From positions 434,001 to 498,000 of the forward strand of contig NW_027488715.1 in assembly GCF_050948215.1 (NCBI RefSeq): 64,000 nucleotides of DNA, read 5' to 3'. Shown here piece by piece: positions 37,549 through 50,637 of this stretch; the stretch's first letter is position 1, and every line of letters starts with the position of its first letter. The stretch comes from Halictus rubicundus (taxonomy: Eukaryota > Arthropoda > Insecta > Hymenoptera > Halictidae). The notes below the pieces were generated by a model. The model did no database searches, was not told the origin of the DNA, and was given only the letters and a program-made list of their open reading frames with translations. A program made the position numbers and the translations under genes.

Positions 37549-38195
37549 TCCATCCTATCCTATTCTCTATCCTATCCTCTACCCTATCCTATCCTGTATC
37601 CTATAATATCATTTATCCTATACAATTATCTATCCCATCCTATCCTCTACCCTATACTATCCTCTATCGTATCCTATCCTCTATCCGATCCTATCCTCTA
37701 TCCTATCCTATCCTCTATCCTATCCTATCCTCTATCCTATCCTATCCTCTATCCGATCCTATCCTCTATCCTATCCTATCATCTATCCTATCCTATTCTC
37801 TATCCTATCGTATCCTCTATAATATCTTTTCCTCTATCCTATCCTATCCTCTATCCTATAATATTCTCTATCCTATCCTATCCTCTATCCTATCCTATCC
37901 TCTATCCGATCCTATCCTCTATCCTATCCTATCATCTATCCTATCCTATTCTCTATCCTATCGTATCCTCTATAATATCTTTTCCTCTATCCTATCCTAT
38001 CCTCTATCCTATAATATTCTCTATCCTATCCCGAATCCTCTCCTATCCTCTATCCTATCCTATCCTCTATCCTATCCTATCCTCTATCCTATCCTATCCT
38101 CTATCCTATCCTATCCTCTATCCTATCCTATCCTCTATACTATCCTATCCTCTATCCTATCCTCTATTCTAACCTATCCTCTATCCTATCCTATG
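37548..38195 (+). repeat. F-T-M cassette with an internal 153-bp duplication
   Basis: A-type core at 37548 with CAATTATC. The CGTATCCTC plus CTTTT T block occurs twice, G positions 37810 and 37963, 153 bp (9 x 17) apart. Only the second is followed by CCCGAATCC. M with ATG at 38193. Confidence 0.9.
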
Positions 38196-39680
38196 CTCTA
38201 TCCTATCCTCTATCCTATCCTATCCTCTATCCTATCCTATCCTCTATCCTATCCTATCCTCAATCCTATCCTATCCTCTATCCTATCCTATCCTCTATCC
38301 TATCCTATCCTCTACCCTATCCTATCCTCTATCCTATCCTATCCTGTATCCTATCCTATCCTCTATAATATCGTTTCCTCTATCCTATCCTATCCTCTAC
38401 CCTATAATATTCTCTATTCTATCCTGAATCCTCTCCTATCCTCTATCCTCTCCTATCCTCTATCCTATCCTATCCTGTATCCTATCCTATCCTCTATCCT
38501 ATCCTATCCTATCCTCTATAATATCGTTTCCTCTATCCTATCCTATCCTCTATCCTATAATATTCTCTATCCTATCCTGAATCTCCTCCTATCCTCTATC
38601 CTCTCCTATCCTCTATCCTATCCTATCCTCTATCCTATCCTATCCTATCCTCTATAATATCGTTTATTCTATCCTATCCTATCCTCTATCCTATAATATT
38701 CTCTATCCTATCCTGAATCTCCTCCTATCCTCTATCCTTTCCTATCCTCTATCCTATCCTATCCTCTATCCTATCCTATCCTCTATCCTATCCTCTATTC
38801 TAACCTATCCTCTGTCCTATCCTATCCTCTATCCTATCCTATCCTCTATCCCATCCTATCCTCTATCCTATCCTATCCTCTATCCTATCCTATCCTCTAT
38901 CCTATCCTATCCTCTATCCTATCCTATTCTCTATCCTATCCTACCCTCTATCCTATCCTATCCTCTATCCTATCCTATCCTCTATCCTATCCTATCCTCT
39001 ATCCTATCCTATCCTCTATCCTATCCTATCCCCTATCCTATCCTATCCTCTATCCTATCCTATCCTCTATCCTATCCTCTATTCTAACCTATCCTCTATC
39101 CTATCCTATGCTCTATCCTATCCTCTATCCTATCCTATACTCTATCCTATACTATCCTCTATCCTATCCTACCCTCTATCCTATCCTATCCTCTATCCTA
39201 TCCTATCCTCTATCCTATCCTATCCTCTATCCTATCCTATCCTCTATCCTATCCTATCCTCTATCCTATCCTATCCTCTATCCTATCCTATCCTCTATCC
39301 TATCCTATCCTATCCTCTATCCTATCCTATCCTCTATCCTATCCTATCCTCTAGCCTATCCTATCCTCTATCCTATCCTATCCTCTATCCTATCCTATCC
39401 TCTATCCTATCCTATCCTCTATCCTATCCTATCCTCTATCCTATCCTATCCTCTATCCTATCCTATCCTCTATCCTATCCTATCCTCTATCCTATCCTAT
39501 CCTCTATCCTATCCTATCCTCTATCCTATCCTATCCTCTATCCTATCCTCTATCCTATCCTATCCTCTATCCTATCCTATCCTCTATCCTATCCTATCCT
39601 CTATCCTATCCTATCCTCTATCCTATCCTATCCTCTATCCTATCCTATCCTCTATCCTATCCTATCCTCTATCCTATCCT
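38196..39680 (+). repeat. T blocks, then long plain run
   Basis: Three CGTTT T blocks to about 38720 (one reads CGTTTATTC), CTATTCTAACC near 38796 with CTCTGTCC, an M at 39108 followed by CTATACTC and CTATACTATCC, and plain 17-mers 39190-39680 with a CTAGCC unit near 39354. It resembles the interior of the following 3,688-bp HOR with M to M 915 bp here and 898 bp there, a 17-bp difference. Confidence 0.86.
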
Positions 39681-42600
39681 ATCCTCTATCCTTTCCTATC
39701 CTCTATAATATCGTTTCCTCTATCCTATCCAATCCTCTATCCTATAATATTCTCTATCCTATCCTGAATCCTATCCTATCCTCTATCCTATCCTATCCTC
39801 TATCCTATCCTATCCTCTATCCTATCCTATCCTCTATCCTATCCTATCCTCTATCCTATCCTATCCTCTATCCTATCCTATCCTCTATCCTATCCTATCC
39901 TCTATCCTATCCTATCCTCTATCCTATCCTATCCTCTATCCTATCCTATCCTCTATCCTATCCTATCCTCTATCCTATCCTATCCTCTATCCTATAATAT
40001 TCTCTATCCTATCCTGAATCCTCTCCTATCCTCTATCCTATCCTATCCTGTATCCTATTCTATCCTCTATCCTATAATATCCTCTATCCTATCCAATCCT
40101 CTATCCTATCCTCTATCGTATCCTATCCTCTATCCGATTCTATCCTCTATCCTATCCTATCCTCTATCCTATCCTATCCTCTATCCTATCCTATCCTCTA
40201 TCCTATCCTATCCTCTATCCGATCCTATCCTCTATCCTATCCTATCCTCTATCCTATCCTATCCTCTATCCTATCCTATCCTCTATAATATCATTTCCTC
40301 TATCCTATCCTATCATCTATCCTATCCTATTCTCTATCCTATCGTATCCTCTATAATATCTTTTCCTCTATCCTATCCTATCCTCTATCCTATAATATTC
40401 TCTATCCTATCCCGAATCCTCTCCTATCCTATCCTCTATCCTATCCTATCCTCTATCCTATCCTATCCTCTATACTATCCTATCCTCTATCCTATCCTCT
40501 ATTCTAACCTATCCTCTATCCTATCCTATGCTCTATCCTATCCTCTATCCTATCCTATCCTCTATCCTATCCTATCCTCTATCCTATCCTATCGTCAATC
40601 CTATCCTATCCTCTATCCTATCCTATCCTCTATCCTATCCTATCCTCTACCCTATCCTATCCTCTATCCTATCCTATCCTGTATCCTATCCTATCCTCTA
40701 TAATATCGTTTCCTCTATCCTATCCTATCCTCTACCCTATAATATTCTCTATCCTATCCTGAATCCTCTCCTATCCTCTATCCTCTCCTATCCTCTATCC
40801 TATCCTATCCTCTATCCTATCCTATCCTCTATCCTATCCTATCCTATCCTCTATAATATCGTTTCCTCTATCCTATCCTATCCTCTATCCTATAATATTC
40901 TCTATCCTATCCTGAATCTCCTCCTATCCTCTATCCTCTCCTATCCTCTATCCTATCCTATCCTCTATCCTATCCTATCCTATCCTCTATAATATCGTTT
41001 CCTCTATCCTATCCTATCCTCTATCCTATAATATTCTCTATCCTATCCTGAATCTCCTCCTATCCTCTATCCTATCCTATCCTCTATCCTATCCTATCCT
41101 CTATCCTATCCTCTATTCTAACCTATCCTCTATCCTATCCTATCCTCTATCCTATCCTATCCTCTATCCTATCCTATCCTCTATCCTATCCTATCCTCTA
41201 TCCTATCCTATCCTCTATCCTATCCTATCCTCTATCCTATCCTATTCTCTATCCTATCCTACCCTCTATCCTATCCTATCCTCTATCCTATCCTATCCTC
41301 TATCCTATCCTATCCTCTATCCTATCCTATCCTCTATCCTATCCTATCCCCTATCCTATCCTATCCTGTATCCTATCCTATCCTCTATCCTATCCTCTAT
41401 TCTAACCTATCCTCTATCCTATCCTATGCTCTATCCTATCCTCTATCCTATCCTATACTCTATCCTATACTATCCTCTATCCTATCCTACCCTCTATCCT
41501 ATCCTATCCTCTATCCTATCCTATCCTATCCTCTATCCTATCCTATCCTCTATCCTATCCTATCCTCTATCCTATCCTATCCTCTATCCTATCCTATCCT
41601 CTATCCTATCCTATCCTATCCTCTATCCTATCCTATCCTCTATCCTATCCTATCCTCTATCCTATCCTATCCTCTAGCCTATCCTATCCTCTATCCTATC
41701 CTATCCTCTATCCTATCCTATCCTCTATCCTATCCTATCCTCTATCCTATCCTATCCTCTATCCTATCCTCTATCCTATCCTATCTTCTATCCTATCCTA
41801 TCCTCTATCCTATCCTATCCTGTATCCTATCCTATCCTCTATCCTATCCTATCCTCTATCCTATCCTCTATCCTATCCTATCCTCTATCCTATCCTAGCC
41901 TCTATAGTATCGTTTCCTCTATCCTATCCTATCCACTATCCTATAATATTCTCTATCCTATCCTGAATCTCCTCCTATCCTCTATCCTATCCTATCCTCT
42001 ATCCTATCCTCTGTTCTAACCTGTCCTCTATCCTATCCTATCCTCTATCCTATCCTATCCTCTATCCTATCCTATCCTCTATCCTATCTTATCCTCTATC
42101 CTATCCTATCCTCTATCCTCTCCTATCCTCTATCCTATCCTATCCTCTATCCTATCCTATCCTCTATCCTATCCTATCCTCTATCCTATCCTATCCTCTA
42201 TCCTATCCTATCCTCTATCCTATCCTATCCTCTATCCTATCCTATCCTCTATCCTATCCTATCCTCTATCCGATCCTATCCTCTATCCTATCCTATCCTC
42301 TATCCTATCCTATCCTCTATCCTATCCTATCCTCTATAATATCATTTCCTCTATCCTATAATATTCTCTATCCTATCCCGAATCCTCTATCCTATCCCGA
42401 ATCCTCTATCCTATCCTATCCTCTATCCTATCCTATCCACTATCCTATCCTATCCTCTATCCTATAATATTCTCTATCCTATCCTGAATCCTCTCCTATC
42501 CTCTATCCTATCCTATCCTGTATCCTATCCCATCCTATATCCTATAATATCCTCTATCCTATCCAATCCTCTATCCTATCCTCTATCGTATCCTATCCTC

Positions 42601-43370
42601 TATCCTATCCTATCCTCCATCCTATCCTATTCTGTATCCTATCCTCTACCCTATCCTATCCTGTATCCTATAATATCATTTATCCTATACAATTATCTAT
42701 CCCATCCTATCCTCTACCCTATACTATCCTCTATCGTATCCTATCCTCTATCCGATCCTATCCTCTATCCTATCCTATCCTCTATCCTATCCTATCCTCT
42801 ATCCTATCCTATCCTCTATCCGATCCTATCCTCTATCCTATCCTATCATCTATCCTATCCTATTCTCTATCCTATCGTATCCTCTATAATATCTTTTCCT
42901 CTATCCTATCCTATCCTCTATCCTATAATATTCTCTATCCTATCCCGAATCCTCTCCTATCCTCTATCCTATCCTATCCTCTATCCTATCCTATCCTCTA
43001 TCCTATCCTATCCTCTATCCTATCCTATCCTCTATACTATCCTATCCTCTATCCTATCCTCTATTCTAACCTATCCTCTATCCTATCCTATGCTCTATCC
43101 TATCCTCTATCCTATCCTATCCTCTATCCTATCCTATCCTCTATCCTATCCTATCCTCAATCCTATCCTATCCTCTATCCTATCCTATCCTCTATCCTAT
43201 CCTATCCTCTACCCTATCCTATCCTCTATCCTATCCTATCCTGTATCCTATCCTATCCTCTATAATATCGTTTCCTCTATCCTATCCTATCCTCTACCCT
43301 ATAATATTCTCTATCCTATCCTGAATCCTCTCCTATCCTCTATCCTCTCCTATCCTCTATCCTATCCTAT
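39680..43370 (+). repeat. HOR of 3,688 bp, copy 1
   Basis: Landmarks: CTTTCC 39691, CTGTATTC 40048, CGTCAATCC with ATG 40528, ATG 41426, CTATAGTATCG 41895, a doubled CCCGAATCC at 42377/42396, CTGTATCCCATCC 42518, F core 42615, ATG 43090. Every one has a counterpart exactly 3,688 bp later. Near 40287 a CATTT T head runs directly into CATCTATCC of an F-T cassette, a recombination join carried in both copies. Confidence 0.95.
42615..43092 (+). repeat. F-T-M cassette, A-type F with CAATTATC
   Basis: Core at 42615 followed by CTGTATCC instead of CTCTATCC (private to this HOR), CAATTATC, CGTATCCTC, CTTTT T block near 42882, CCCGAATCC, M with ATG at 43090. Confidence 0.9.
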
Positions 43371-46300
43371 CCTCTATCCTTTCCTATCCTCTATAATATC
43401 GTTTCCTCTATCCTATCCAATCCTCTATCCTATAATATTCTCTATCCTATCCTGAATCCTATCCTATCCTCTATCCTATCCTATCCTCTATCCTATCCTA
43501 TCCTCTATCCTATCCTATCCTCTATCCTATCCTATCCTCTATCCTATCCTATCCTCTATCCTATCCTATCCTCTATCCTATCCTATCCTCTATCCTATCC
43601 TATCCTCTATCCTATCCTATCCTCTATCCTATCCTATCCTCTATCCTATCCTATCCTCTATCCTATCCTATCCTCTATCCTATAATATTCTCTATCCTAT
43701 CCTGAATCCTCTCCTATCCTCTATCCTATCCTATCCTGTATCCTATTCTATCCTCTATCCTATAATATCCTCTATCCTATCCAATCCTCTATCCTATCCT
43801 CTATCGTATCCTATCCTCTATCCGATTCTATCCTCTATCCTATCCTATCCTCTATCCTATCCTATCCTCTATCCTATCCTATCCTCTATCCTATCCTATC
43901 CTCTATCCGATCCTATCCTCTATCCTATCCTATCCTCTATCCTATCCTATCCTCTATCCTATCCTATCCTCTATAATATCATTTCCTCTATCCTATCCTA
44001 TCATCTATCCTATCCTATTCTCTATCCTATCGTATCCTCTATAATATCTTTTCCTCTATCCTATCCTATCCTCTATCCTATAATATTCTCTATCCTATCC
44101 CGAATCCTCTCCTATCCTATCCTCTATCCTATCCTATCCTCTATCCTATCCTATCCTCTATACTATCCTATCCTCTATCCTATCCTCTATTCTAACCTAT
44201 CCTCTATCCTATCCTATGCTCTATCCTATCCTCTATCCTATCCTATCCTCTATCCTATCCTATCCTCTATCCTATCCTATCGTCAATCCTATCCTATCCT
44301 CTATCCTATCCTATCCTCTATCCTATCCTATCCTCTACCCTATCCTATCCTCTATCCTATCCTATCCTGTATCCTATCCTATCCTCTATAATATCGTTTC
44401 CTCTATCCTATCCTATCCTCTACCCTATAATATTCTCTATCCTATCCTGAATCCTCTCCTATCCTCTATCCTCTCCTATCCTCTATCCTATCCTATCCTC
44501 TATCCTATCCTATCCTCTATCCTATCCTATCCTATCCTCTATAATATCGTTTCCTCTATCCTATCCTATCCTCTATCCTATAATATTCTCTATCCTATCC
44601 TGAATCTCCTCCTATCCTCTATCCTCTCCTATCCTCTATCCTATCCTATCCTCTATCCTATCCTATCCTATCCTCTATAATATCGTTTCCTCTATCCTAT
44701 CCTATCCTCTATCCTATAATATTCTCTATCCTATCCTGAATCTCCTCCTATCCTCTATCCTATCCTATCCTCTATCCTATCCTATCCTCTATCCTATCCT
44801 CTATTCTAACCTATCCTCTATCCTATCCTATCCTCTATCCTATCCTATCCTCTATCCTATCCTATCCTCTATCCTATCCTATCCTCTATCCTATCCTATC
44901 CTCTATCCTATCCTATCCTCTATCCTATCCTATTCTCTATCCTATCCTACCCTCTATCCTATCCTATCCTCTATCCTATCCTATCCTCTATCCTATCCTA
45001 TCCTCTATCCTATCCTATCCTCTATCCTATCCTATCCCCTATCCTATCCTATCCTGTATCCTATCCTATCCTCTATCCTATCCTCTATTCTAACCTATCC
45101 TCTATCCTATCCTATGCTCTATCCTATCCTCTATCCTATCCTATACTCTATCCTATACTATCCTCTATCCTATCCTACCCTCTATCCTATCCTATCCTCT
45201 ATCCTATCCTATCCTATCCTCTATCCTATCCTATCCTCTATCCTATCCTATCCTCTATCCTATCCTATCCTCTATCCTATCCTATCCTCTATCCTATCCT
45301 ATCCTATCCTCTATCCTATCCTATCCTCTATCCTATCCTATCCTCTATCCTATCCTATCCTCTAGCCTATCCTATCCTCTATCCTATCCTATCCTCTATC
45401 CTATCCTATCCTCTATCCTATCCTATCCTCTATCCTATCCTATCCTCTATCCTATCCTCTATCCTATCCTATCTTCTATCCTATCCTATCCTCTATCCTA
45501 TCCTATCCTGTATCCTATCCTATCCTCTATCCTATCCTATCCTCTATCCTATCCTCTATCCTATCCTATCCTCTATCCTATCCTAGCCTCTATAGTATCG
45601 TTTCCTCTATCCTATCCTATCCACTATCCTATAATATTCTCTATCCTATCCTGAATCTCCTCCTATCCTCTATCCTATCCTATCCTCTATCCTATCCTCT
45701 GTTCTAACCTGTCCTCTATCCTATCCTATCCTCTATCCTATCCTATCCTCTATCCTATCCTATCCTCTATCCTATCTTATCCTCTATCCTATCCTATCCT
45801 CTATCCTCTCCTATCCTCTATCCTATCCTATCCTCTATCCTATCCTATCCTCTATCCTATCCTATCCTCTATCCTATCCTATCCTCTATCCTATCCTATC
45901 CTCTATCCTATCCTATCCTCTATCCTATCCTATCCTCTATCCTATCCTATCCTCTATCCGATCCTATCCTCTATCCTATCCTATCCTCTATCCTATCCTA
46001 TCCTCTATCCTATCCTATCCTCTATAATATCATTTCCTCTATCCTATAATATTCTCTATCCTATCCCGAATCCTCTATCCTATCCCGAATCCTCTATCCT
46101 ATCCTATCCTCTATCCTATCCTATCCACTATCCTATCCTATCCTCTATCCTATAATATTCTCTATCCTATCCTGAATCCTCTCCTATCCTCTATCCTATC
46201 CTATCCTGTATCCTATCCCATCCTATATCCTATAATATCCTCTATCCTATCCAATCCTCTATCCTATCCTCTATCGTATCCTATCCTCTATCCTATCCTA

Positions 46301-47060
46301 TCCTCCATCCTATCCTATTCTGTATCCTATCCTCTACCCTATCCTATCCTGTATCCTATAATATCATTTATCCTATACAATTATCTATCCCATCCTATCC
46401 TCTACCCTATACTATCCTCTATCGTATCCTATCCTCTATCCGATCCTATCCTCTATCCTATCCTATCCTCTATCCTATCCTATCCTCTATCCTATCCTAT
46501 CCTCTATCCGATCCTATCCTCTATCCTATCCTATCATCTATCCTATCCTATTCTCTATCCTATCGTATCCTCTATAATATCTTTTCCTCTATCCTATCCT
46601 ATCCTCTATCCTATAATATTCTCTATCCTATCCCGAATCCTCTCCTATCCTCTATCCTATCCTATCCTCTATCCTATCCTATCCTCTATCCTATCCTATC
46701 CTCTATCCTATCCTATCCTCTATACTATCCTATCCTCTATCCTATCCTCTATTCTAACCTATCCTCTATCCTATCCTATGCTCTATCCTATCCTCTATCC
46801 TATCCTATCCTCTATCCTATCCTATCCTCTATCCTATCCTATCCTCAATCCTATCCTATCCTCTATCCTATCCTATCCTCTATCCTATCCTATCCTCTAC
46901 CCTATCCTATCCTCTATCCTATCCTATCCTGTATCCTATCCTATCCTCTATAATATCGTTTCCTCTATCCTATCCTATCCTCTACCCTATAATATTCTCT
47001 ATCCTATCCTGAATCCTCTCCTATCCTCTATCCTCTCCTATCCTCTATCCTATCCTATCC
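43371..47060 (+). repeat. HOR of 3,688 bp, copy 2
   Basis: Landmarks at 43379, 43736, 44216, 45114, 45583, 46206, 46303 and 46778, all at +3,688 from copy 1. There is no net insertion or deletion between any two landmarks checked. I noticed no base difference while reading, but did not align the copies base by base. The right limit is near 47066, where copy 2 continues into a T block while copy 1 joins CTTTCC. Confidence 0.95.
46303..46780 (+). repeat. F-T-M cassette, A-type F with CAATTATC
   Basis: Exact counterpart of the cassette at 42615, with the CTGTATCC change after CTATTC and ATG at 46778. Confidence 0.9.
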
Positions 47061-48743
47061 TCTATCCTATCCTATCCTCTATCCTATCCTATCCTATCCT
47101 CTATAATATCGTTTCCTCTATCCTATCCTATCCTCTATCCTATAATATTCTCTATCCTATCCTGAATCTCCTCCTATCCTCTATCCTCTCCTATCCTCTA
47201 TCCTATCCTATCCTCTATCCTATCCTATCCTATCCTCTATAATATCGTTTCCTCTATCCTATCCTATCCTCTATCCTATAATATTCTCTATCCTATCCTG
47301 AATCTCCTCCTATCCTCTATCCTATCCTATCCTCTATCCTATCCTATCCTCTATCCTATCCTATCCTCTATCCTATCCTCTATTCTAACCTATCCTCTAT
47401 CCTATCCTATCCTCTATCCTATCCTATCCTCTATCCTATCCTATCCTCTATCCTATCCTATCCTCTATCCTATCCTATCCTCTATCCTATCCTATTCTCT
47501 ATCCTATCCTACCCTCTATCCTATCCTATCCTCTATCCTATCCTATCCTCTATCCTATCCTATCCTCTATCCTATCCTATCCTCTATCCTATCCTATCCC
47601 CTATCCTATCCTATCCTCTATCCTATCCTATCCTCTATCCTATCCTCTATTCTAACCTATCCTCTATCCTATCCTATGCTCTATCCTATCCTCTATCCTA
47701 TCCTATACTCTATCCTATACTATCCTCTATCCTATCCTACCCTCTATCCTATCCTATCCTCTATCCTATCCTATCCTCTATCCTATCCTATCCTCTATCC
47801 TATCCTATCCTCTATCCTATCCTATCCTCTATCCTATCCTATCCTCTATCCTATCCTATCCTCTATCCTATCCTATCCTATCCTCTATCCTATCCTATCC
47901 TCTATCCTATCCTATCCTCTATCCTATCCTATCCTCTAGCCTATCCTATCCTCTATCCTATCCTATCCTCTATCCTATCCTATCCTCTATCCTATCCTAT
48001 CCTCTATCCTATCCTATCCTCTATCCTATCCTATCCTCTATCCTATCCTATCCTCTATCCTATCCTCTATCCTATCCTATCTTCTATCCTATCCTATCCT
48101 CTATCCTATCCTATCCTGTATCCTATCCTATCCTCTATCCTATCCTATCCTCTATCCTATCCTCTATCCTATCCTATCCTCTATCCTATCCTAGCCTCTA
48201 TAGTATCGTTTCCTCTATCCTATCCTATCCACTATCCTATAATATTCTCTATCCTATCCTGAATCTCCTCCTATCCTCTATCCTATCCTACCCTCTATCC
48301 TATCCTCTGTTCTAACCTATCCTCTATCATATCCTATCCTCTATCCTATCCTATCCTCTATCCTATCCTATCCTCTATCCTATCTTATCCTCTATCCTAT
48401 CCTATCCTCTATCCTCTCCTATCCTCTATCCTATCCTATCCTCTATCCTATCCTATCCTCTATCCTATCCTATCCTCTATCCTATCCTATCCTCTATCCT
48501 ATCCTATCCTCTATCCTATCCTATCCTCTATCCTATCCTATCCTCTATCCTATCCTATCCTCTATCCTATCCTATCCTCTATCCTATCCTCTATCCTATC
48601 CTCTATCCTATCCTATCCTCTATCCTATCCTATCCTCTATCCTATCCTATCCTCTATCCTATCCTATCCTCTATCCTATCCTATCCTCTATCCTATCCTA
48701 TCCTCTATCCTATCCTATCCTCTATCCTATCCTATCCTCTATC
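47061..48743 (+). repeat. Partial further copy of the 3,688-bp HOR interior
   Basis: ATG at 47676 pairs with 45114 (2,562 bp) and CTATAGTATCG at 48191 pairs with 45583 (2,608 bp). The CTGTTCTAACC unit follows at about 48308, here with CTATCATATCC. From 48420 to 48740 the sequence is plain 17-mers. It ends where CTTTCC (48744) begins the next unit. Confidence 0.88.
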
Positions 48744-49027
48744 CTTTCCTATCCTCTATAATATCGTTTCCTCTATCCTATCCAATCCTCTATCCTATAA
48801 TATTCTCTATCCTATCCTCTATCCTATCCTATCCTCTATCCTATCCTATCCTCTATCCTATCCTATCCTCTATCCTATCCTATCCTCTATCCTATCCTAT
48901 CCTCTATCCTATCCTATCCTCTATCCTATCCTATCCTCTATCCTATCCTATCCTCTATCCTATCCTATCCTCTATCCTATCCTATCCTCTATCCTATCCT
49001 ATCCTCTATCCTATCCTATCCTCTATC
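48744..49027 (+). repeat. CTTTCC-T block and plain run
   Basis: CTTTCC, CGTTT T block, CCAATCC and CTATAATATTC as at 39691, but CTGAATCC is missing and the array passes directly to 17-mers (about 48820-49027). Confidence 0.87.
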
Positions 49028-50341
49028 CTATAATATTCTCTATCCTATCCTGAATCCTCTCCTATCCTCTATCCTATCCTATCCTGTATCCTATTCTATC
49101 CTCTATCCTATAATATCCTCTATCCTATCCAATCCTCTATCCTATCCTCTATCGTATCCTATCCTCTATCCGATTCTATCCTCTATCCTATCCTATCCTC
49201 TATCCTATCCTATCCTCTATCCTATCCTATCCTCTATCCTATCCTATCCTCTATCCGATCCTATCCTCTATCCTATCCTATCCTCTATCCTATCCTATCC
49301 TCTATCCTATCCTATCCTCTATAATATCATTTCCTCTATCCTATAATATTCTCTATCCTATCCCGAATCCTCTATCCTATCCTATCCTCTATCCTATCCT
49401 ATCCACTATCCTATCCTATCCTCTATCCTATAATATTCTCTATCCTATCCTGAATCCTCTCCTATCCTCTATCCTATCCTATCCTGTATCCTATCCCATC
49501 CTATATCCTATAATATCCTCTATCCTATCCAATCCTCTATCCCATCCTCTATCGTATCCTATCCTCTATCCTATCCTATCCTCTATCCTATCCTATCCTC
49601 TATCCTATCCTATCCTCTATCCTATCCTATCCTCTATCCTATCCTATCCTCTATCCTATCCTATCCTCTATCCTATCCTATCCTCTATCCTATCCTATCC
49701 TCTATCCTATAATATTCTCTATCCTATCCTGAATCCTCTCCTATCCTCTATCCTATCCTATCCTGTATCCTATTCTATCCTCTATCCTATAATATCCTCT
49801 ATCCTATCCAATCCTCTATCCTATCCTCTATCGTATCCTATCCTCTATCCGATTCTATCCTCTATCCTATCCTATCCTCTATCCTATCCTATCCTCTATC
49901 CTATCCTATCCTCTATCCTATCCTATCCTCTATCCGATCCTATCCTCTATCCTATCCTATCCTCTATCCTATCCTATCCTCTATCCTATCCTATCCTCTA
50001 TAATATCATTTCCTCTATCCTATAATATTCTCTATCCTATCCCGAATCCTCTATCCTATCCTATCCTCTATCCTATCCTATCCACTATCCTATCCTATCC
50101 TCTATCCTATAATATTCTCTATCCTATCCTGAATCCTCTCCTATCCTCTATCCTATCCTATCCTGTATCCTATCCCATCCTATATCCTATAATATCCTCT
50201 ATCCTATCCAATCCTCTATCCCATCCTCTATCGTATCCTATCCTCTATCCTATCCTATCCTCTATCCTATCCTATCCTCTATCCTATCCTCTATCCTATC
50301 CTATCCTCTATCCTATCCTATCCTCTATCCTATCCTATCCT
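49028..50341 (+). repeat. 679-bp HOR, two tandem copies
   Basis: Copies start at CTATAATATTC 49028 and 49707. Each holds CTGTATTC (49084, 49763), CCGATTC, CCGATCC, a compact CATTT T block (49319, 49998), CCCGAATCC, CCACTATCC, CTGTATCCCATCC (49484, 50163), CTATATCC, CCAATCC, CCCATCC and CGTATCC. All landmarks shift by 679 bp. Confidence 0.93.
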
Positions 50342-50520
50342 CTAGCCTATCCTATCCTCTATCCTGTCCAATACCCTATCCCATCCTCTATCCCATTCTA
50401 TACTCAATCCTATCCTATTCTGTATTCTATCCTATCCTCTTTCCTATCCTCTATCATATCATATCCTCTATCCTATCCTATCCTCTACTCCATAATATCC
50501 TCTATCCTATCCTATTCTCT
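50342..50520 (+). repeat. Short E module (E'), right copy 1
   Basis: CTAGCC at 50342, CTGTCCAATACCC, CTATCCCATTC, CTGTATTC, CTCTTTCC, CATATCATATCC, CTACTCCATAATATCC. It stops before the GCTATAATGTGTCC part of the long E. Confidence 0.9.
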
Positions 50521-50637
50521 ATCCTATCCTCTATCCTATCCTATCCTCTATCCTATCCTATCCTCTATCCTATCCTATCCTCTATCCTATCCTATCCTCT
50601 ATCCTATCCTATCCTCTATCCTATCCTATCCTCTATC

